A stretch of DNA of 64,000 nt from Fennellomyces sp. T-0311 (GCA_025266875.1 JALLLT010000043.1:62001-126000), one strand, 5' to 3'. Positions 12,801 to 25,699 are shown, numbered from the stretch's first letter. Notes: generated by a model not told the origin, from the sequence alone. Made by a program: numbers and translations.

Positions 12801-14575
12801 TCTCTCTTTGCAGCTGTTTTGCACTCAAGTCCGCTTGTTGCCTAATAACACTTATAAGGCCTCTTTAACCCTCTACCTTTGTGACGCTCTTGTTAGTTAC
12901 TTAAAATTCGATCGTTAATCTTAATAAAAGCCGTTTTTTACCATACACTATGCTTCCTGCCTCTTATAAACGCTAAAGTGCCATTCCTTTGCGCTTTCCG
13001 CGTAAATGCTTAACCACATCGCTTTCTTTGCCGCTCCAAGTAAAGATCTGCGTTTGTTTGTAAAGGCAATCTTCTAGAAGCCTCCCTAATCCTCAAAAAT
13101 ATTAAAGTACGACGCTGCGCTATACGATATACCGCACTCTCTGTAATATACGTCATTTCAACCGATGAAGAGGTTTTTAGGACATTTCTATGGTCGTGCT
13201 AGCAAAAAAAGTCGATTTGACTGAACATAACCTTCTGGAACCTCTTTTGTGCGCGATTCAGAGCCTGTAGATTATTTTTCAACCTATAAACTTTGCACTT
13301 TTTTTCCCCACTTTTTTTCATGAAAATTTGGCTAACATTTTCCAACCCCCCGAGTTTTGGCGAATTGCTAGAACATTCGTTGTGATATATAAGGCAGGTC
13401 GTACCATCGAGATCCCTGTTTGGCCCAATTTTGGGCGCTGGCTATTGTAGCCCTCTGTATAAATATCTCCCGTTGCTGCCGTCTTGTCTTTTACGCAAGT
13501 CATCGAAAAAGCCCTTTAATTTATATTAAACCGCTCCTCACTCTTCAATGCGTGATTAGAATATTTCGAATTTATCATCCTACCGCCTCCTTCGAGCTCA
13601 AACACCTGTGCGTACAGCGTGTCTATCAGCACACGAGTCACTTATACTATTTACCTGGATAGTCGATGTTTCATCGCTGGTATGCATTCAGTGCCACGTT
13701 GCCCGGTAGGTAAATTATAATGCTGCCTGGATTCTAGTTTCTATTTGTGCAGGCTGCACGCAGTTAAATATAGCACAACTAGTTTTCCTGTGTTGCACTG
13801 AATTGCGCTACAACGCGTGAGCGCAATTGTTGTCATTTTAAGATTAACAAGGTCACTTTTGTGGCGTGGACACAGTTAACTATCGGACAAACTGTGCGGA
13901 TGTATCAAAAACATGGCATCGGACCATAGCTGATTACGGATCGGGATGAAAGGAGTATTACACGTTAAAGCGTTATCTGGAAAGCGCTATCTTTCGTTTT
14001 GTTCCGTTTGTAGGCAAGGATATCCACACCATCCGATAGCAGAGTTTAGTCAAACTTATCTTCTACGACTAGCTATGTAGCATACATGATCACGAAATAC
14101 TTTGATCTCGAAATATCCATCCAGTAAACAAGTGCCCATTTACGAAACTTTATCACACCCACGATTTAAAAAGGCTGGCGTTTAGGTCGAATTCTGCTCT
14201 TAACGGTTCTGTCAGGATTGATGGATTCGTCGACCAGGCTAACACAGTGCAAAGATTTATATTGAATGAATTGGTGAGATGTAGTCGCGAGCTGGGCGCA
14301 CGCAAGACACTACAAGCTTGTATTTTAAGAGAATGACCAATGTAACAGACTGCATACTACTGGTGCTTGCCGGCGTATCAGCTTACAGGATCGTACACTT
14401 TCCGAACTTCCAAGGATCACTGGCAATGCATTCGAAAGATTGGTGTAAATAGCAAAAAGTCTTCAAAGTGCTTGGATCGTCAAGCGTCTTCGGACCCAAT
14501 CGTGCTCAAATAATAGGATCAAGGAGCCAGTATATAACAGAAAAGCTCAGTAGCATCGATGAAATAATGAATTTA
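9880..14575. other. Unassigned spacer with possible minus-strand coding trace
   Basis: No intact gene. On the minus strand a Pro/Gln-rich peptide-like stretch (includes PPIENGAPYMVHRKIPSQ, about 12,325-12,480) and other fragments down to about 11,065 hint at a decayed gene, but frames break repeatedly and no family is recognisable. Short G-rich sequence near 12,560-12,620 is not a repeat. Confidence 0.25.
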
Positions 14576-14748
14576 CAGTAGAACCCCGCTTTTTTCACTC
14601 TCGCTTTTTGTACGCCCGCGCTTTTTGCATCAAGATCTCGGCCAGCCCGCTCGATTTCTCTGCCAATTCACACCAGCTTTTGCACACTCCCAGTTTTTCA
14701 CTACATTTTCTGAGAAACCTCCTGTGCAAAAAGGACGGGGTTTCGCTG
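14576..14748. mobile_element. pogo/Tigger-like MITE, family B
   Basis: A 173-bp element. The left end is CAGTAGAACCCCGCTTTTTT and the right end reverse complemented is CAGCGAAACCCCGTCCTTTT, a typical pogo-superfamily terminus. It is flanked by TA at 14,574-14,575 and 14,749-14,750. The interior repeats CGCTTTTTG-like words and has no coding capacity, so it is a non-autonomous element. Confidence 0.75.
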
Positions 14749-14750
14749 TA

Positions 14751-15530
14751 GTTACAGTTCTGCAAAAATGAAAAAGCATCCTAGTTTCATGCCATGTTTC
14801 GTTATAAGTGAAGAAGATTGAGAAAATATTACATATCATTCATCACACCTGTCGTTATATTACTGCCCATTTGTAAAACATTAAAATTCAACAAACGATT
14901 CTCTGCGCCTGTCTCCTTTTCCCATCCATGGTATTCTCAGCATCCATGCCGCTCATAACATTCGCTGTATCCACAATCCTTCCTTTGCAACTTCCAATTT
15001 TTTTGCCTAATACATGATATGCTTATGATTAAATCTTGGTAGCCTTACAGTTAGGACAACTCAATCTTCAGCCAGAAATAGAATTACAACGGAATTGATG
15101 ACCGCAGCCTAGCGATGCACATGTTTCGATGCATTCCCCAAACAGAAAGTGTATATATCATTTGTTTGTGGTATTGCTGACCGAGAAAAGGTTTTCGAAT
15201 AGCGACACTAAAATATACCTATTGCTTTATGGCAAAAACTATTCTCTTTTTGGGCTGATTAGGGTGATGACGGAGATAACGAATGCTGTGCGTGGCTACC
15301 CAAAAGATCCATGCGATTATTGAGTCTCATACGATCTTGCCATATTGTCGAAGAAAGTGAAGATTTGAGACCGTATCAACGGGGTCATCGTACTTGATCA
15401 GTAACGCCGGATCCAGGTTGCACATAAGAGTAAATGAGCAATCGATAGCTGTACAGTTGTTGAAATCGTAATAGCAGTGGGTATAATCAAGGCTAAAGAA
15501 GCATGCAGCTATGGATGATGGTACAACATT
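14751..15530. other. Unassigned spacer
   Basis: AT-rich sequence before the solo LTR. No motif recognised. Confidence 0.4.
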
Positions 15531-15535
15531 GTAGT

Positions 15536-15962
15536 TGTGGTGAAACAACCACAGATGATAATAATAGAAGATATTTCCTATCGGATAACACATATCGGTT
15601 CAATATCATCACGAAGTGTACTTATATAGTAACTTGTCTACACGGATTACACCGTATGAACAAATGGGATAAACTCAACAGGACATGGAATTGACTCCAA
15701 TATAGCAATGCGGTCATTACACTGCATGGCGGGTGTCAAAGACATACTCAGATCCGCATGATCAGAACAAAGGAAAGGATCCTATACGTCCTCTATCCAT
15801 TCAAGCAATTCTGAAGACGAAACACTATCTAAACTGCCATCGCTGATTCAATACGCAAAAAGATATAAAAGCATCGAGCATTGCATTCAATAAAGCATAT
15901 CCGAAATTTCAAAGATACTTTAATAAGTCTCTTTTCATTCTTTGTACCTTTGATTCACTTCA
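15536..15962 (+). mobile_element. Solo LTR, copy 1
   Basis: This 427-bp sequence begins TGTGGTGAAACAACCACAGA and ends GATTCACTTCA, so it has TG...CA ends. It is flanked by the perfect 5-bp target duplication GTAGT (15,531-15,535 and 15,963-15,967). Inside are a TATA box TATAAAAG (15,864-15,871) and AATAAA (15,889-15,894), as expected for LTR promoter and polyadenylation signals. No internal retrotransposon sequence follows, so this is a solo LTR left by recombination between the two LTRs. Other copies are at 23,749-24,182 and, interrupted, at 58,776-61,566. Confidence 0.9.
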
Positions 15963-16506
15963 GTAGTTACACTGTTCGGTCTCGATTTAATTCTTAATCG
16001 CTTCCACAAAGCTTCCTTTGATGTATCGAAAAGCTGATACTGATCTCCATCCATCACGGCTTCCCAGATAACAAGGGCGCCATGTGACTTGAGACCGGAA
16101 GGCGTTTGCTGACACGCACTGGTTTGATGATCTTTACTCGGACGACGGATTACCCCTGCGAAATGGCTTTTCTTGGTAAACTTGGTAGGTCGACAGTTTT
16201 GTTCTAACCATCATATACTTTAGAGAGTAATACCTATTTTCATACGATTTTACCTAATCGATATATTTACAACATCTACCCTCTCCTTTAATCGGTATAC
16301 CACAGAGGAAGATATAAATATTTCATTAAAGTAACTGGATACCTTATCCTTTTCCTCAATTGATGTAGGAATGACACCACGTTCTCAGGTCAAGATATAA
16401 ATATTGCACTGTAAGCCCATCGTAAGGCATCATTTTTTTATTTTCTGAAATATACCAAGAGTCTCAAAGGATCCGTCTGTCCCTATTTCATACCCGAATA
16501 CTTCAA

Positions 16507-16678
16507 CAGTGGCCGCTTTATATAATGATACAACGATGCAGCCCAAATTTTATTATTATTTCAAATACAGTTATTTAAAATGGGATTTATCAGTGATTAC
16601 CATTTTGGTGCATCGAAAAATTGTATCGTTATATCGAATTATCGTTATATAAAACGTCATTATATGAAGCGGCCGCTG
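16507..16678. mobile_element. pogo-like MITE, family A, copy 2
   Basis: The left end CAGTGGCCGCTTTATATAAT matches the reverse complement of the right end, CAGCGGCCGCTTCATATAAT. The flanks here read AA on both sides instead of the usual TA, so the duplication has mutated or the end is off by a base or two. The interior shares TTTTGGTGCATCGA (as its complement) with the copies at 1,828 and 37,689. Confidence 0.7.
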
Positions 16679-16887
16679 AATTATCTTGCCTGAATGTTAT
16701 ATGAGTGTAACATTTACATAGCGAGTTGATCATGTGTCAATGGTATTTTGATTGTCATCAAAGTCGCATAGATTAACTGGTGGACTAGATAGGTTGATGC
16801 AGTGAACGTTTTGTACATTTTGGCATTGTCATCTTTTATGGGGGTTTCTTTTGTCTATTTGCGTACAGGTTCACGGCATAATGATCT

Positions 16888-18360
16888 TCATTGACAATAA
16901 TAAATACTATTTTTAATCAACGACCAACGTAAGCGTATCTTTTGCAAGTATCCTTGGGCATTTTGGTCTACCCGAGGGCCTGAAACCGTGACAGTTTCGA
17001 GAGTTGGACGCAGTTGGTCTGACATTGCACACACGCCATCAGATGCTATATCTTCGATGAATGTCAGAGCCAATGTCTGCAACCCACCTTTTCCAGCCAG
17101 TAGACAGATCGCAGCATCGGTAATAGACGGCATCGATTCTATCTGAAGCGTCTTCAGGTGTGACATGGCTTTCAGCTTCCGCATGAATGTAGTAACGCCG
17201 TTGGCGGTAATATTATTGTAAGGATACTGGCACAATATTTTAACAGCTGCCAATGTATGGACGTCGGCGATTATGCTGAGCATTCCATCTGTAATAAAAT
17301 TTGGAAAACCCGATCGAAATGTCTTTAAGCATGCAATCCGACCCACGTCGAGAAAGATGCACTAGGAGTTCCTCTAGTTCGCATGTTTTCGATTGGATAT
17401 TTGATATTTCCAATGTGTTGAGATGTCTATGGCCTAGAAGAGCTATGACAAACTGATCGAGTACGATGTCGTATCGCACGTCGATTGACAAAAGCTCCAG
17501 CGAGGGACAATGTTGGATTCGGGAAGCCGCGAATTCTCCCTACTGCGCATTACTTCCACAAATACTCAAACCTAAAACTTTCATTTGCCTCGTATCAACG
17601 GCTGCGGGTCATTCCAATCTTTCATGAAAGATTTGTTCGTTCCCCATTCGGAGCTCTAGGGTCGTTAATGTGCTGGTGTTCTTGGTCACAATCGATGTCA
17701 GCATCTGACTTTGCAGCACGTTCGATACTTGGTACTGTAATGTATTGTAGTGAGGCAGTTTAGAGCAGTCCCTATATCATATCCCTACCGCTCCGGATTA
17801 CTTTTGTATCGCTCCATAACTCATTGTATACTAGTCTCCCAGTAATTGACTGGTACGTTCCCTTCTCGTCATTAAGAAGTTTACATCCCCACATCAATCG
17901 CTTATATGTATCATTGTAATTGGCAGGTAGTGACGTCTGTGAAAGAATAAACCCTCGCAACAGTACGAGACCCAAGCGACACATTATCCATGCCGGTAAT
18001 GCTGGGTTCGTTTGCCAATGGCTGTTCAATGGCCACAAGTTGAGTGACGAATGGACAATGTTGTTCGATGGATGGTAGGATTATCGAATAAAAGTCATTT
18101 AAAGGGTATGGTTTTCAAGTCGTGGGCAGTGCAAGATAGTTCTTGGAGAGTATGTTCGCAATGCTTTGCTTTGACATACGGTCTGTCCAGCGGATAACTG
18201 CGGCTGACGACATTTGCGCCATTGATATTTAATCACATTAGGAGCCGTCATACTGAGATCTTGCAACTTCGGGCACGCTGACAGAACTGTATTTAACGAA
18301 AACACTGCTGGACTTTCAGGTTCAGTGAGTTCGGTAGATGAAAAGCGCAACGTGACCTAT
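16888..18360 (-). pseudogene. Decayed LRR (F-box/LRR-type) gene
   Basis: The minus-strand frame 16,888-17,346 (152 codons) reads as successive leucine-rich repeats, for example MSHLKTLQIESMPSITDAAI followed by LQTLALTF, in the AMN1/F-box-LRR style. Further upstream on the same strand, 18,099-18,350 gives LNTVLSACPKLQDLSM, another LRR phrase. Between them the reading is broken by several stops and frameshifts (about 17,350-17,770), so the gene is not intact. Such proteins usually act as substrate receptors of SCF ubiquitin ligases. No F-box was found on this strand, so the F-box link is inference. Extra fragments at 19,049-19,264 may or may not belong. Confidence 0.55.
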
Positions 18361-19744
18361 TCCATAATGATAAAGAAATCTCCTTTCTTTCTCAGTCAGC
18401 AAAAGCACACGTTTCCTTTCCATAAAACCGTGCGAATAAATGTGCCCATATTAGAATATCTAGTGCAGCCTCGTTGTTAGTAATGGTACTTACCAGACCT
18501 AATATCTCAAGGCGCATTCGCGATCGGCATTCCCAAGTATTACATGAATCGAATAGCAAACGCATACATAAGAGCAGCTACACCGTATGATATAAACGCT
18601 ACATTTCTCTTCCATTCGTTCTATTTTCAATGTATTAAGCCTATAGTTCTTTTCACGCACCCTTCCCTACACATTCCATCATACCCAATTGGCTGGCGGG
18701 TGGATATGAAGGACGTCTTAAAAGCATGTGAATTAATCCGTGTGTATGTAGTTTTGGCTATATTGCGTTGTGAAGTTCATTCAACATTGTTGTTGCTAGT
18801 TGATTGTACTTATGGTGTCAATATTATTTGAGTGGAGGCCACAGATTGCATCTTTTGATAGGAAACATGTCTGATGACAGCAAATGTCACACGGCACATG
18901 CGGAAAAAGTCTTTAGAAAAGGTTCAAGTATTCAAAAGTAATCATCAAGAACGCCAAAATCTTTCACTTGTATTGAATCTTGTCGGAAAAATTTAGGAAG
19001 ATGCGTAGTATCACATAGGGAAAGTTCGTCTATGGCTCTCATGCGAGATCATGCATGAGATCGTGTACTATAAGTGATGCGGTTCCATAATTTATCGTAA
19101 GTATCCTTCGAGTTTGGGTACTTTAACCATAGTGTCAGCACGCACTTTCTAAACTGTGTATGTATTACAGTGTCATCATTCAAAAGTAGATAAAGGGTAT
19201 ATAAGTGTCTCACGAAAGCGTCTTGTAAACCACGTTTAACTACCAAAAACTGTATCTCTTCCAAGTAAACCCCTTTTTCCGCCGCTGATACTTTAAGCCA
19301 TTACCATTATTGAATGCGGTTATGACTTTTCTACAAATTTGTAGTCGACCGAAACATTGACCTTGTGTGTCGATATTGATGTACAACAGCCAAAACGTAT
19401 TGCAACATGAATCATACCGTAATGGCCAACGCTGAAATGTGTTATATTGGATATGTATGCGGAAGGGGCATACGACCTCTTCAGTTGTCGACCACGCAGC
19501 AACTTCGAATAGTTACATCTATTTAATGCCACCTGTTAGTCTTCGACAATTTCTTACACATTACTCAACGCTCGAACAAATGTGCACTCTGGAAGTCATT
19601 GATATATTTTATATTCCAGCTATATTACCAACGATGTACTGAATGTACTATCCAGCGTAGCAACATTACAAACCGTGACGCCTTTGACCGTCTCTACGAA
19701 ATTTAACCGAAATGACATATGGTGATATTATTTTAATGGGATAT
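18361..19744. other. Unassigned spacer
   Basis: Short frames only. One plus-strand frame (19,439-19,642) has a leucine-rich flavour but is too short to call. Confidence 0.35.
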
Positions 19745-22525
19745 TGTGTACACTCGTTCAGCCAAGCTCGAATTCCAGGGTACCAGGGAGCAACTTATGA
19801 TGCAATACGTCATCAAGAGGACCATGTTCCGTCCAAGCAGGAGAGGAGACGATTTTATAGGTAGCAGTGTTAGGGCGCCCGATGCATATTTCTCTGAATA
19901 AAAAAAGAACTCTTTTCAACTACTTTTCTGATGGTTACCGAGGTTAATACTTCTTGCCTCAAATAAAGCAACTCCAAGGTGTATGCTCGACGATAGATAA
20001 TCAGGATGTATGCACACTCAAATACTCCTTTCTTTAGCTTTGAACTTTGGAGAATGTGCACATGATCCACCCGCTCTTCACTATGCGCCCTTTGTCAATA
20101 AACTATCGACAATGCATACGCAAAACGTAAAGTTTGTTTCATGGTCGCTTACCGTACAATACTGGCTATATTATAGCGGACCAGTTTTTTGATACACACA
20201 CATACCGTCAGCTATGCGCCCTTGCATGTTTTCGTAGAAACTCTGGTGTACATCTGTGTGACGCATAGTGTCTTCTAAACTTTTAATGTGAAATATTCAC
20301 GTATAATGGATTGGATTGGTCTACTTCAGTTTTACATGCGCTATATACCGCTCTTTTTCTTGACTTTGCGCATAACTGGTACAGTCCAAAGCTACATATC
20401 GATTACCTGCTTGGATCTCCAAGGTATGTAAACCGGAGAAAAATGCACTACTTGTAGGAGGCATTTTGAAGGAGGCAAACTATTCCTCGCCTAGTGTCTA
20501 TTCCAAGAAAGACCAGGCTTTGCAGGGTTGCATAATATGCTTGTGCAACGGACATGAGGGCTGCTGCCATGTTGGTCTTGATTGACGGTTAATTCAGTTT
20601 CAACATTCATGTCAGGAACTCAATCGGCAGTGCTTTTAAATTACGCAACACTGGCTTTTATTATCTAGCACTGGTGTAGTTGCGCTGCCACGGTGACTTT
20701 GGAGTTGTCACTGAGGCGCGCTGTGAAATAAAAGGGAAGGGCGGGCGGTGATTTTTCGTTCGTTGATCTTCTTTCTCTCACTTTCCCCTAACCCGTTGGG
20801 CGGTTAATGTCTGAGGGGCATTAGCCATACGCCAAGTGGACGTGAAAAAGGAAGCCCGTACGGACCGGGTATTACTCAAAGGGCCAGCCATTAGTGCTGC
20901 CGTCGGTTTTACTCACTCGGTGCGAATCTATACTGGTCACGATCTGCGAACTTCGTTCATTCGGTACGGGCAATGTAGGGGAGGCGAAGGTGGTGTTGGT
21001 GTCGCCGACCACGGTAATCACGCGTGTAGCTGGTTGCTGACACCCTCATTGTTCCACACCGGGAGGCAACTCATGCGATTGAGAGCTGCACATGCTGGTC
21101 GACTTTCAAACCTCTGTTGACACGTTGAATGGCTTGCCAACCTCTGTCAACACAGTTAAACAAACCCACTCAACTTCCAGCCGCTGGCAGAGTTTCTTTC
21201 GTGGTGTGCTGGGATTCACGGCTTCCTGGTACACTGGGTGGCCACCGCTTTTTCTTCTACAACCATTACAACAGGGCCGCATTCCCGCTGCGAACGTGAC
21301 AGGCCTATGCCTTCCGTCGTAGCAATGGCGTGGCCCGAGTGATTAGAATGGCTATGGTCGGATGGTTGGGCCGTTCTATGAGCGAACAATGACTTTTACT
21401 ATATCCTCTTTGTTTTGTTTATGAACGACGCGCACAACGATCCAGTCTATCGAGAGAAGTATTATACCCCCCTCTGACCTGATGTTTGATGTTAGGGCTT
21501 AAATCGACGGGCAAGTGTATGCGGCGCCAGAAACGAAGGATCGAAAGGCAAGACACCGGGAACACTGTCACTAGCAATACGATCGTGGGTAGCAAGGTAC
21601 GAAGAACTTGGTGAATGAAGCAAGCGCTCACTTTGAAATGCCAAGCAAAATCATCAAATCCTGGGCGTGATGCTGGATGGAACGGAAGAAATTGGAAGGT
21701 AAATATGGAAGGAAAGGATGGGGTGGATCAAACAAGTGCTCACTTTGACATACGGCAAACAATCCGATGAATCTGGGGTGACACGGGACAAGGGACGAGA
21801 AATCTAAAGGCAAGTATGACGGGAATGGGAAGAATGGATCAAATGCTTACTTTGACTTGAGGAACGAATCGATGTTGCCTGGGAGGGGTGGCGAGGCAGG
21901 AGCCAAACGATCAAATACTTCTTGCAAACAATACCTTCTATCTTGCCATGGCTTCGCGGTTGAACCTGAAAGAAGTCCACCGCAAATACCGCTCGATATA
22001 TCCATGCTTACTCTATCCCGAATAAACTGGAAACCATTCCACTTTCTTGTCATATTAACTTGAGGCTGTCGAGTCATTGTTCGCTTGTGTAATCAAAATT
22101 CTTGGGGACATTTGCCCATCGCCATCTTCCATTATGCATAGTCTTAAACAGTTTCCCTGATAGACTAAAGAACGCACGACACCTACAAAGGATCCTTTCA
22201 AGTCACTGCATAAGCTCTGGACTCGGACCGTTCCAGTATCTCGAGCATCGATGAAATCAAGGATGGTCTTCATATGGAAAAATGACACAAACTCTCCTTT
22301 CGTACCCAGTCATGTGTCACTCTCGATCTTTGTTGATTCCACCCTCAGCAGACATTTAAATGAGCTGGCTGCAGTGCAAGCTGACTTCCTTCTAATCGAA
22401 TTGAACTGTTGTAGCCATCGTACACATTCTTCTGTTGATCCCGTTGATAATATCAGTGGTTTCAGGATCCAGGACGAAGATGCAGCTATCTTGGGTATCA
22501 CTTAACTACTTTTAAACAGTAAATA
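19745..22525 (+). repeat. Left arm of giant inverted repeat
   Basis: This arm reappears in reverse complement at 34,625-37,497. The coordinate sum is about 57,253 in the outer part and 57,144 in the inner part, the difference being one extra ~109-bp unit in the right arm. Short frames at 20,836-21,322 are identical to those at 35,931-36,417 on the other strand, so the middle of the arm is nearly unchanged. The outermost ~130 bp (19,745-19,880) is clearly more diverged yet keeps similar peptide sense (EDHVPSKQ against EDHLSSKH). No transposase or other domain was recognised within the arm. Confidence 0.9.
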
Positions 22526-22559
22526 GCAAATGGAACATGTCATATTCGACTTAGTACAG

Positions 22560-23735
22560 GGATTGCATCTCACCGCACTGATCTTGTCGCAGTGACAGAA
22601 CACGCGCTAGAGGCCATTAAGGATGAGATCGCTATTGTGGAAGAGCGTGCTGCGATTGCGATGAAGTATGGCATGCAGCATAACTCTCTGGCTCATAGGA
22701 ACCGACAGACGCACTGGATACACCCAGTTCCTGTCTGAAAGCTATACCCAAGCTGGTACATTCTATTTTTACTCTTGAAACTGCCTTTCGTATGTGTTTG
22801 CTTATCATCTTATTTCAGACAGGGCCCGGTTGGCCAGCGACAACGCGCAAGCTGGCAACATTATGAAGCAACCCTACAGCCGCTACTCCTCAGGAAACAC
22901 CTCTTAACGAGCTTGGCCCAGAAGATGCTATGCAACGGAGGTTGAAGAGCAAAGCACGCAGAAGTGGTGTTATAGATTTCACGAAGAGTATCACGGCACG
23001 ATTGCGCCATGTCTTGCTCAAGATCACAAGTCATTACAAGTTCCTCCTCGAAGCTGTGGTTACTTTGTGTATTGATGGATATTAGCCGGTGTGAAACTCC
23101 TGGAGGTGAGTAGTAGCTTATCCAGTCACTGTTTTCAAGCAGCAGTCAATCTGAAGATATAAAGTATTTGCGCACAGCAATCAATTGTCTATTCGACATT
23201 TGGAGATCAAAGCGTCTGGAAGCGCGAAACGACGAGGACTGGCTGCGTTCCAACGTGTACAGCAACATTTGGGACCGCGCGTTTCTTTTCGACGATTACT
23301 TTCATGTCAAGCGGGATGAATGTTATTCTGCAGTGATAAAGAAACTGAAGGAACAGGATCCCGCCATAATGCAGCAGCGTGTCGACTTTATCCTCCGCAG
23401 TAACCAAAATGGCACAGACTTTCTAACGCTGGAAGAAAAGCCACGAGACAGCAACGTTCTATGCGACCTAGAGAAAGGCAAGCAGATGCAGCGACACATG
23501 CTCCAATTTTGGTCCAATTGGCTCGGGTCTAAGCTGCTGTATCACAACTAGAAGCATTGACTTGTCAATTTGAAGAGCGGAAGCTCACTGTCTTTGCCAT
23601 GCGTATGCTTCCTAATGGGGAATTTCTGGTGTACACAAAGACAACAGCGCTTATTCCTACATCAGCAAGTCATTATGCAGCATCTGCCCGGGTTTTACTG
23701 GTAATTCTATCTATCAAACGACTGGTGACCTGAAC
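22560..23735 (+). pseudogene. Spliced gene remnant, unknown family
   Basis: Successive plus-strand coding-like blocks lie at about 22,590-22,735 (EHALEAIKDEIAIVEERAAI), 22,890-23,085 (LNELGPEDAMQRRLKSKARR, with ITARLRHVLLKI) and 23,145-23,530 (DFLTLEEKPRDSN, DLEKGKQMQRHMLQFW). A GTGAGT donor at 23,106 precedes the last block. After about 23,525 the sense continues in another frame (LTVFAMRMLPNGEFLVYTKT) to about 23,735, so a frameshift has broken the gene. I do not recognise the family, and no catalytic motif is evident. The solo LTR at 23,749 was inserted immediately downstream. Confidence 0.5.
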
Positions 23736-23748
23736 TATATAAACTTAC

Positions 23749-24182
23749 TGAAATGAATCAACGGTACAAAGAATGAAAAGAAACTTATAAAAGTATCTTT
23801 GAAGTTTCGGATATGCTTTATTGAATGCAACGCTCTATGCTTTTATATCTTTTTGTGTATTGAATCAGCGATGGCAGTTTAGATAGTGTTTCGTCTTCAG
23901 AATTGCTTGAATGGATAGAGGACGTATAGGATCCTTTCTTTTGTTCTGATCATGAGGATCTGAGGATGTCTTTGACACCCGCCATGCAGTGTAATGACCG
24001 CATTGCTATATTGGAGCCAATTCCATATCCTGTTGAGTTTATCCTATTCGTTCATATGGTGTAATTCTTAATCCGTGTAGACAAGTTACTATGTAAGTAC
24101 ACTTCGTGATGATGTTGAACCGATATGTGTTATCCGATAGGAAATATCTTCTATTATTATCATCTGTGGTTGTTTCACCACA
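23749..24182 (-). mobile_element. Solo LTR, copy 2
   Basis: A 434-bp inverted copy of the LTR at 15,536. Read on the minus strand it starts TGTGGTGAAACAACCACAGA and ends GATTCATTTCA, with the perfect 5-bp duplication GTAAG on that strand (plus-strand CTTAC at 23,744-23,748 and 24,183-24,187). It carries TATAAAAG and AATAAA. It differs from copy 1 by a few substitutions and by an extra AAGAATT-like insertion. Confidence 0.9.
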
Positions 24183-24187
24183 CTTAC

Positions 24188-25015
24188 GACAATGATTGAG
24201 GCATATGAGGAATACGCAACCAGGAACCTCGACCTTTCGATCAGCACAGACCAATCATTCATAACATACCATCAAGATAGCAGCGGCACCATTGATGCGA
24301 GCTGTTCTCAAGAAAGTAGCGATGACCCAGATCATGAACATATCGCTTAGGCTTACCAAAAATGTTTTCGAATTCAACATCCTGATGATGTACTAAGCAG
24401 CATCAATTGGGAACAATTGCTCATCGACGATACGGTTTCGTCGCGGGAATCAGAGGAAGCGAGTAGCTCATCAACTAACAAGAGACAAAAGTGCTAAGGC
24501 AATGATTATTTCTGCCCATATTCTCAAAACCAATGTATACCATTTTTAGCTTTACCTTTTCCCTTTGTAATTGATCACCATAGCTTCAACTCATGTTGTA
24601 TTATCGACATGTGCGCGTGCATCATTTTTTCATTTATATTCATACGCACTTTCAAATGCTTTCTTCTGCTTCCGGAAGATATGAGTAGCTAACAAATGTC
24701 AATAAAAATAATACATTATGCATCCCCTCACACCCCTAAACCAACCATATGTAAGTGTTTGTGTGTGTTGACATTGCTCTGGTAATCATCAGAGTAGAAC
24801 CATGAATATTACTTTAACACAACCCATTTAGAGCGCTGTGGAATCTGCTTCATACCAAATAGCCAATACTAGATCCTGACTGTGCCTTTTCTACCAGAGT
24901 ACTATATTAAGTATGGTGTAATGCAAACTTTTTTCCCGAATAATCTATACAATAAATTGATTATGTACTGCTTTTAGCTCAAACAATGGCTCCGCAGTGA
25001 TTCTGCTAGGACTTT
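24188..25015. other. Unassigned spacer
   Basis: AT-rich DNA. A short acidic peptide-like stretch near 24,390-24,495 is not interpretable. Confidence 0.35.
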
Positions 25016-25155
25016 TTGGCTCATGAGTTCTGTGAGGTACCTGAAATAGCAGCTCTCAAGCCCGGATTGCGCTCTGTGCCACCCAATGAACAAGCACTGA
25101 TATACGATCAACTGGCCATGGTAAAAAAAAAATACTTGGCCCAAGGATTGACTTT

Positions 25156-25404
25156 ATGGAAAAGTTACCTGCTGAAATGGTGGCCAATATCTTTGTTCGA
25201 TTGGAGAAGGACATGGTGCTGATCCACTGCACGACTGTTCTGAAACGCTGGCGATATATTCTATTGCAGCAATACCCTGCGCTGTGGAGAACAGCCATCA
25301 TTGACAAACCACCTTTTACCGCGCCAGCTACTCTTGTACTGCCCTTGATTGCCAACAACGTACAGGATCTTAAATTCCACATGAATGACGAGAACATACT
25401 CTGA
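25156..25404 (+). pseudogene. F-box fragment
   Basis: The frame opens MEKLPAEMVANIFVRLE and continues with CTTVLKRWRYILLQQYPALW, which fits an F-box (LP-x-E-hydrophobic-x-x-IF-x-x-L, a later Cys/Trp pair, terminal LW), the Skp1-binding module of SCF ubiquitin ligase receptors. The protein stops after 82 residues, shortly after the F-box. Downstream peptide-like sequence to about 25,680 lies in other frames, so the substrate-binding part is lost or frameshifted. An in-frame ATG directly opens the F-box, as in many short fungal F-box proteins. It lies inside the loop of the large inverted repeat. Confidence 0.55.
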
Positions 25405-25699
25405 ACGCTGGCTGGCATGGCAGCAGATAATCAATTCCCATCCATTACCAGCCTTACAGTTGATATAGAAACATAGTCTTACTTCAAATCTTTCTATAAT
25501 AACCATATCCGATGTAGCTACGGGACAGCTAATGCTGATGCTGTCATCATTACGGGACACGCTGATGAACCTTGTTATCCGTCTTCCATTGATCCACCGA
25601 AGGTGCCTGCACATTTGCCAACACAAAAATATGATCAAGTCGTCTACGGCCCCGCATCCATCGACACAGTACTGTAAAAAAAAACACTAATGAGCATGA

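Noticed and set aside
15536..24182. An 8.6-kb transposon with 430-bp terminal inverted repeats
   Set aside because: Each end copy has its own different 5-bp target duplication, so they are two independent solo LTR insertions.
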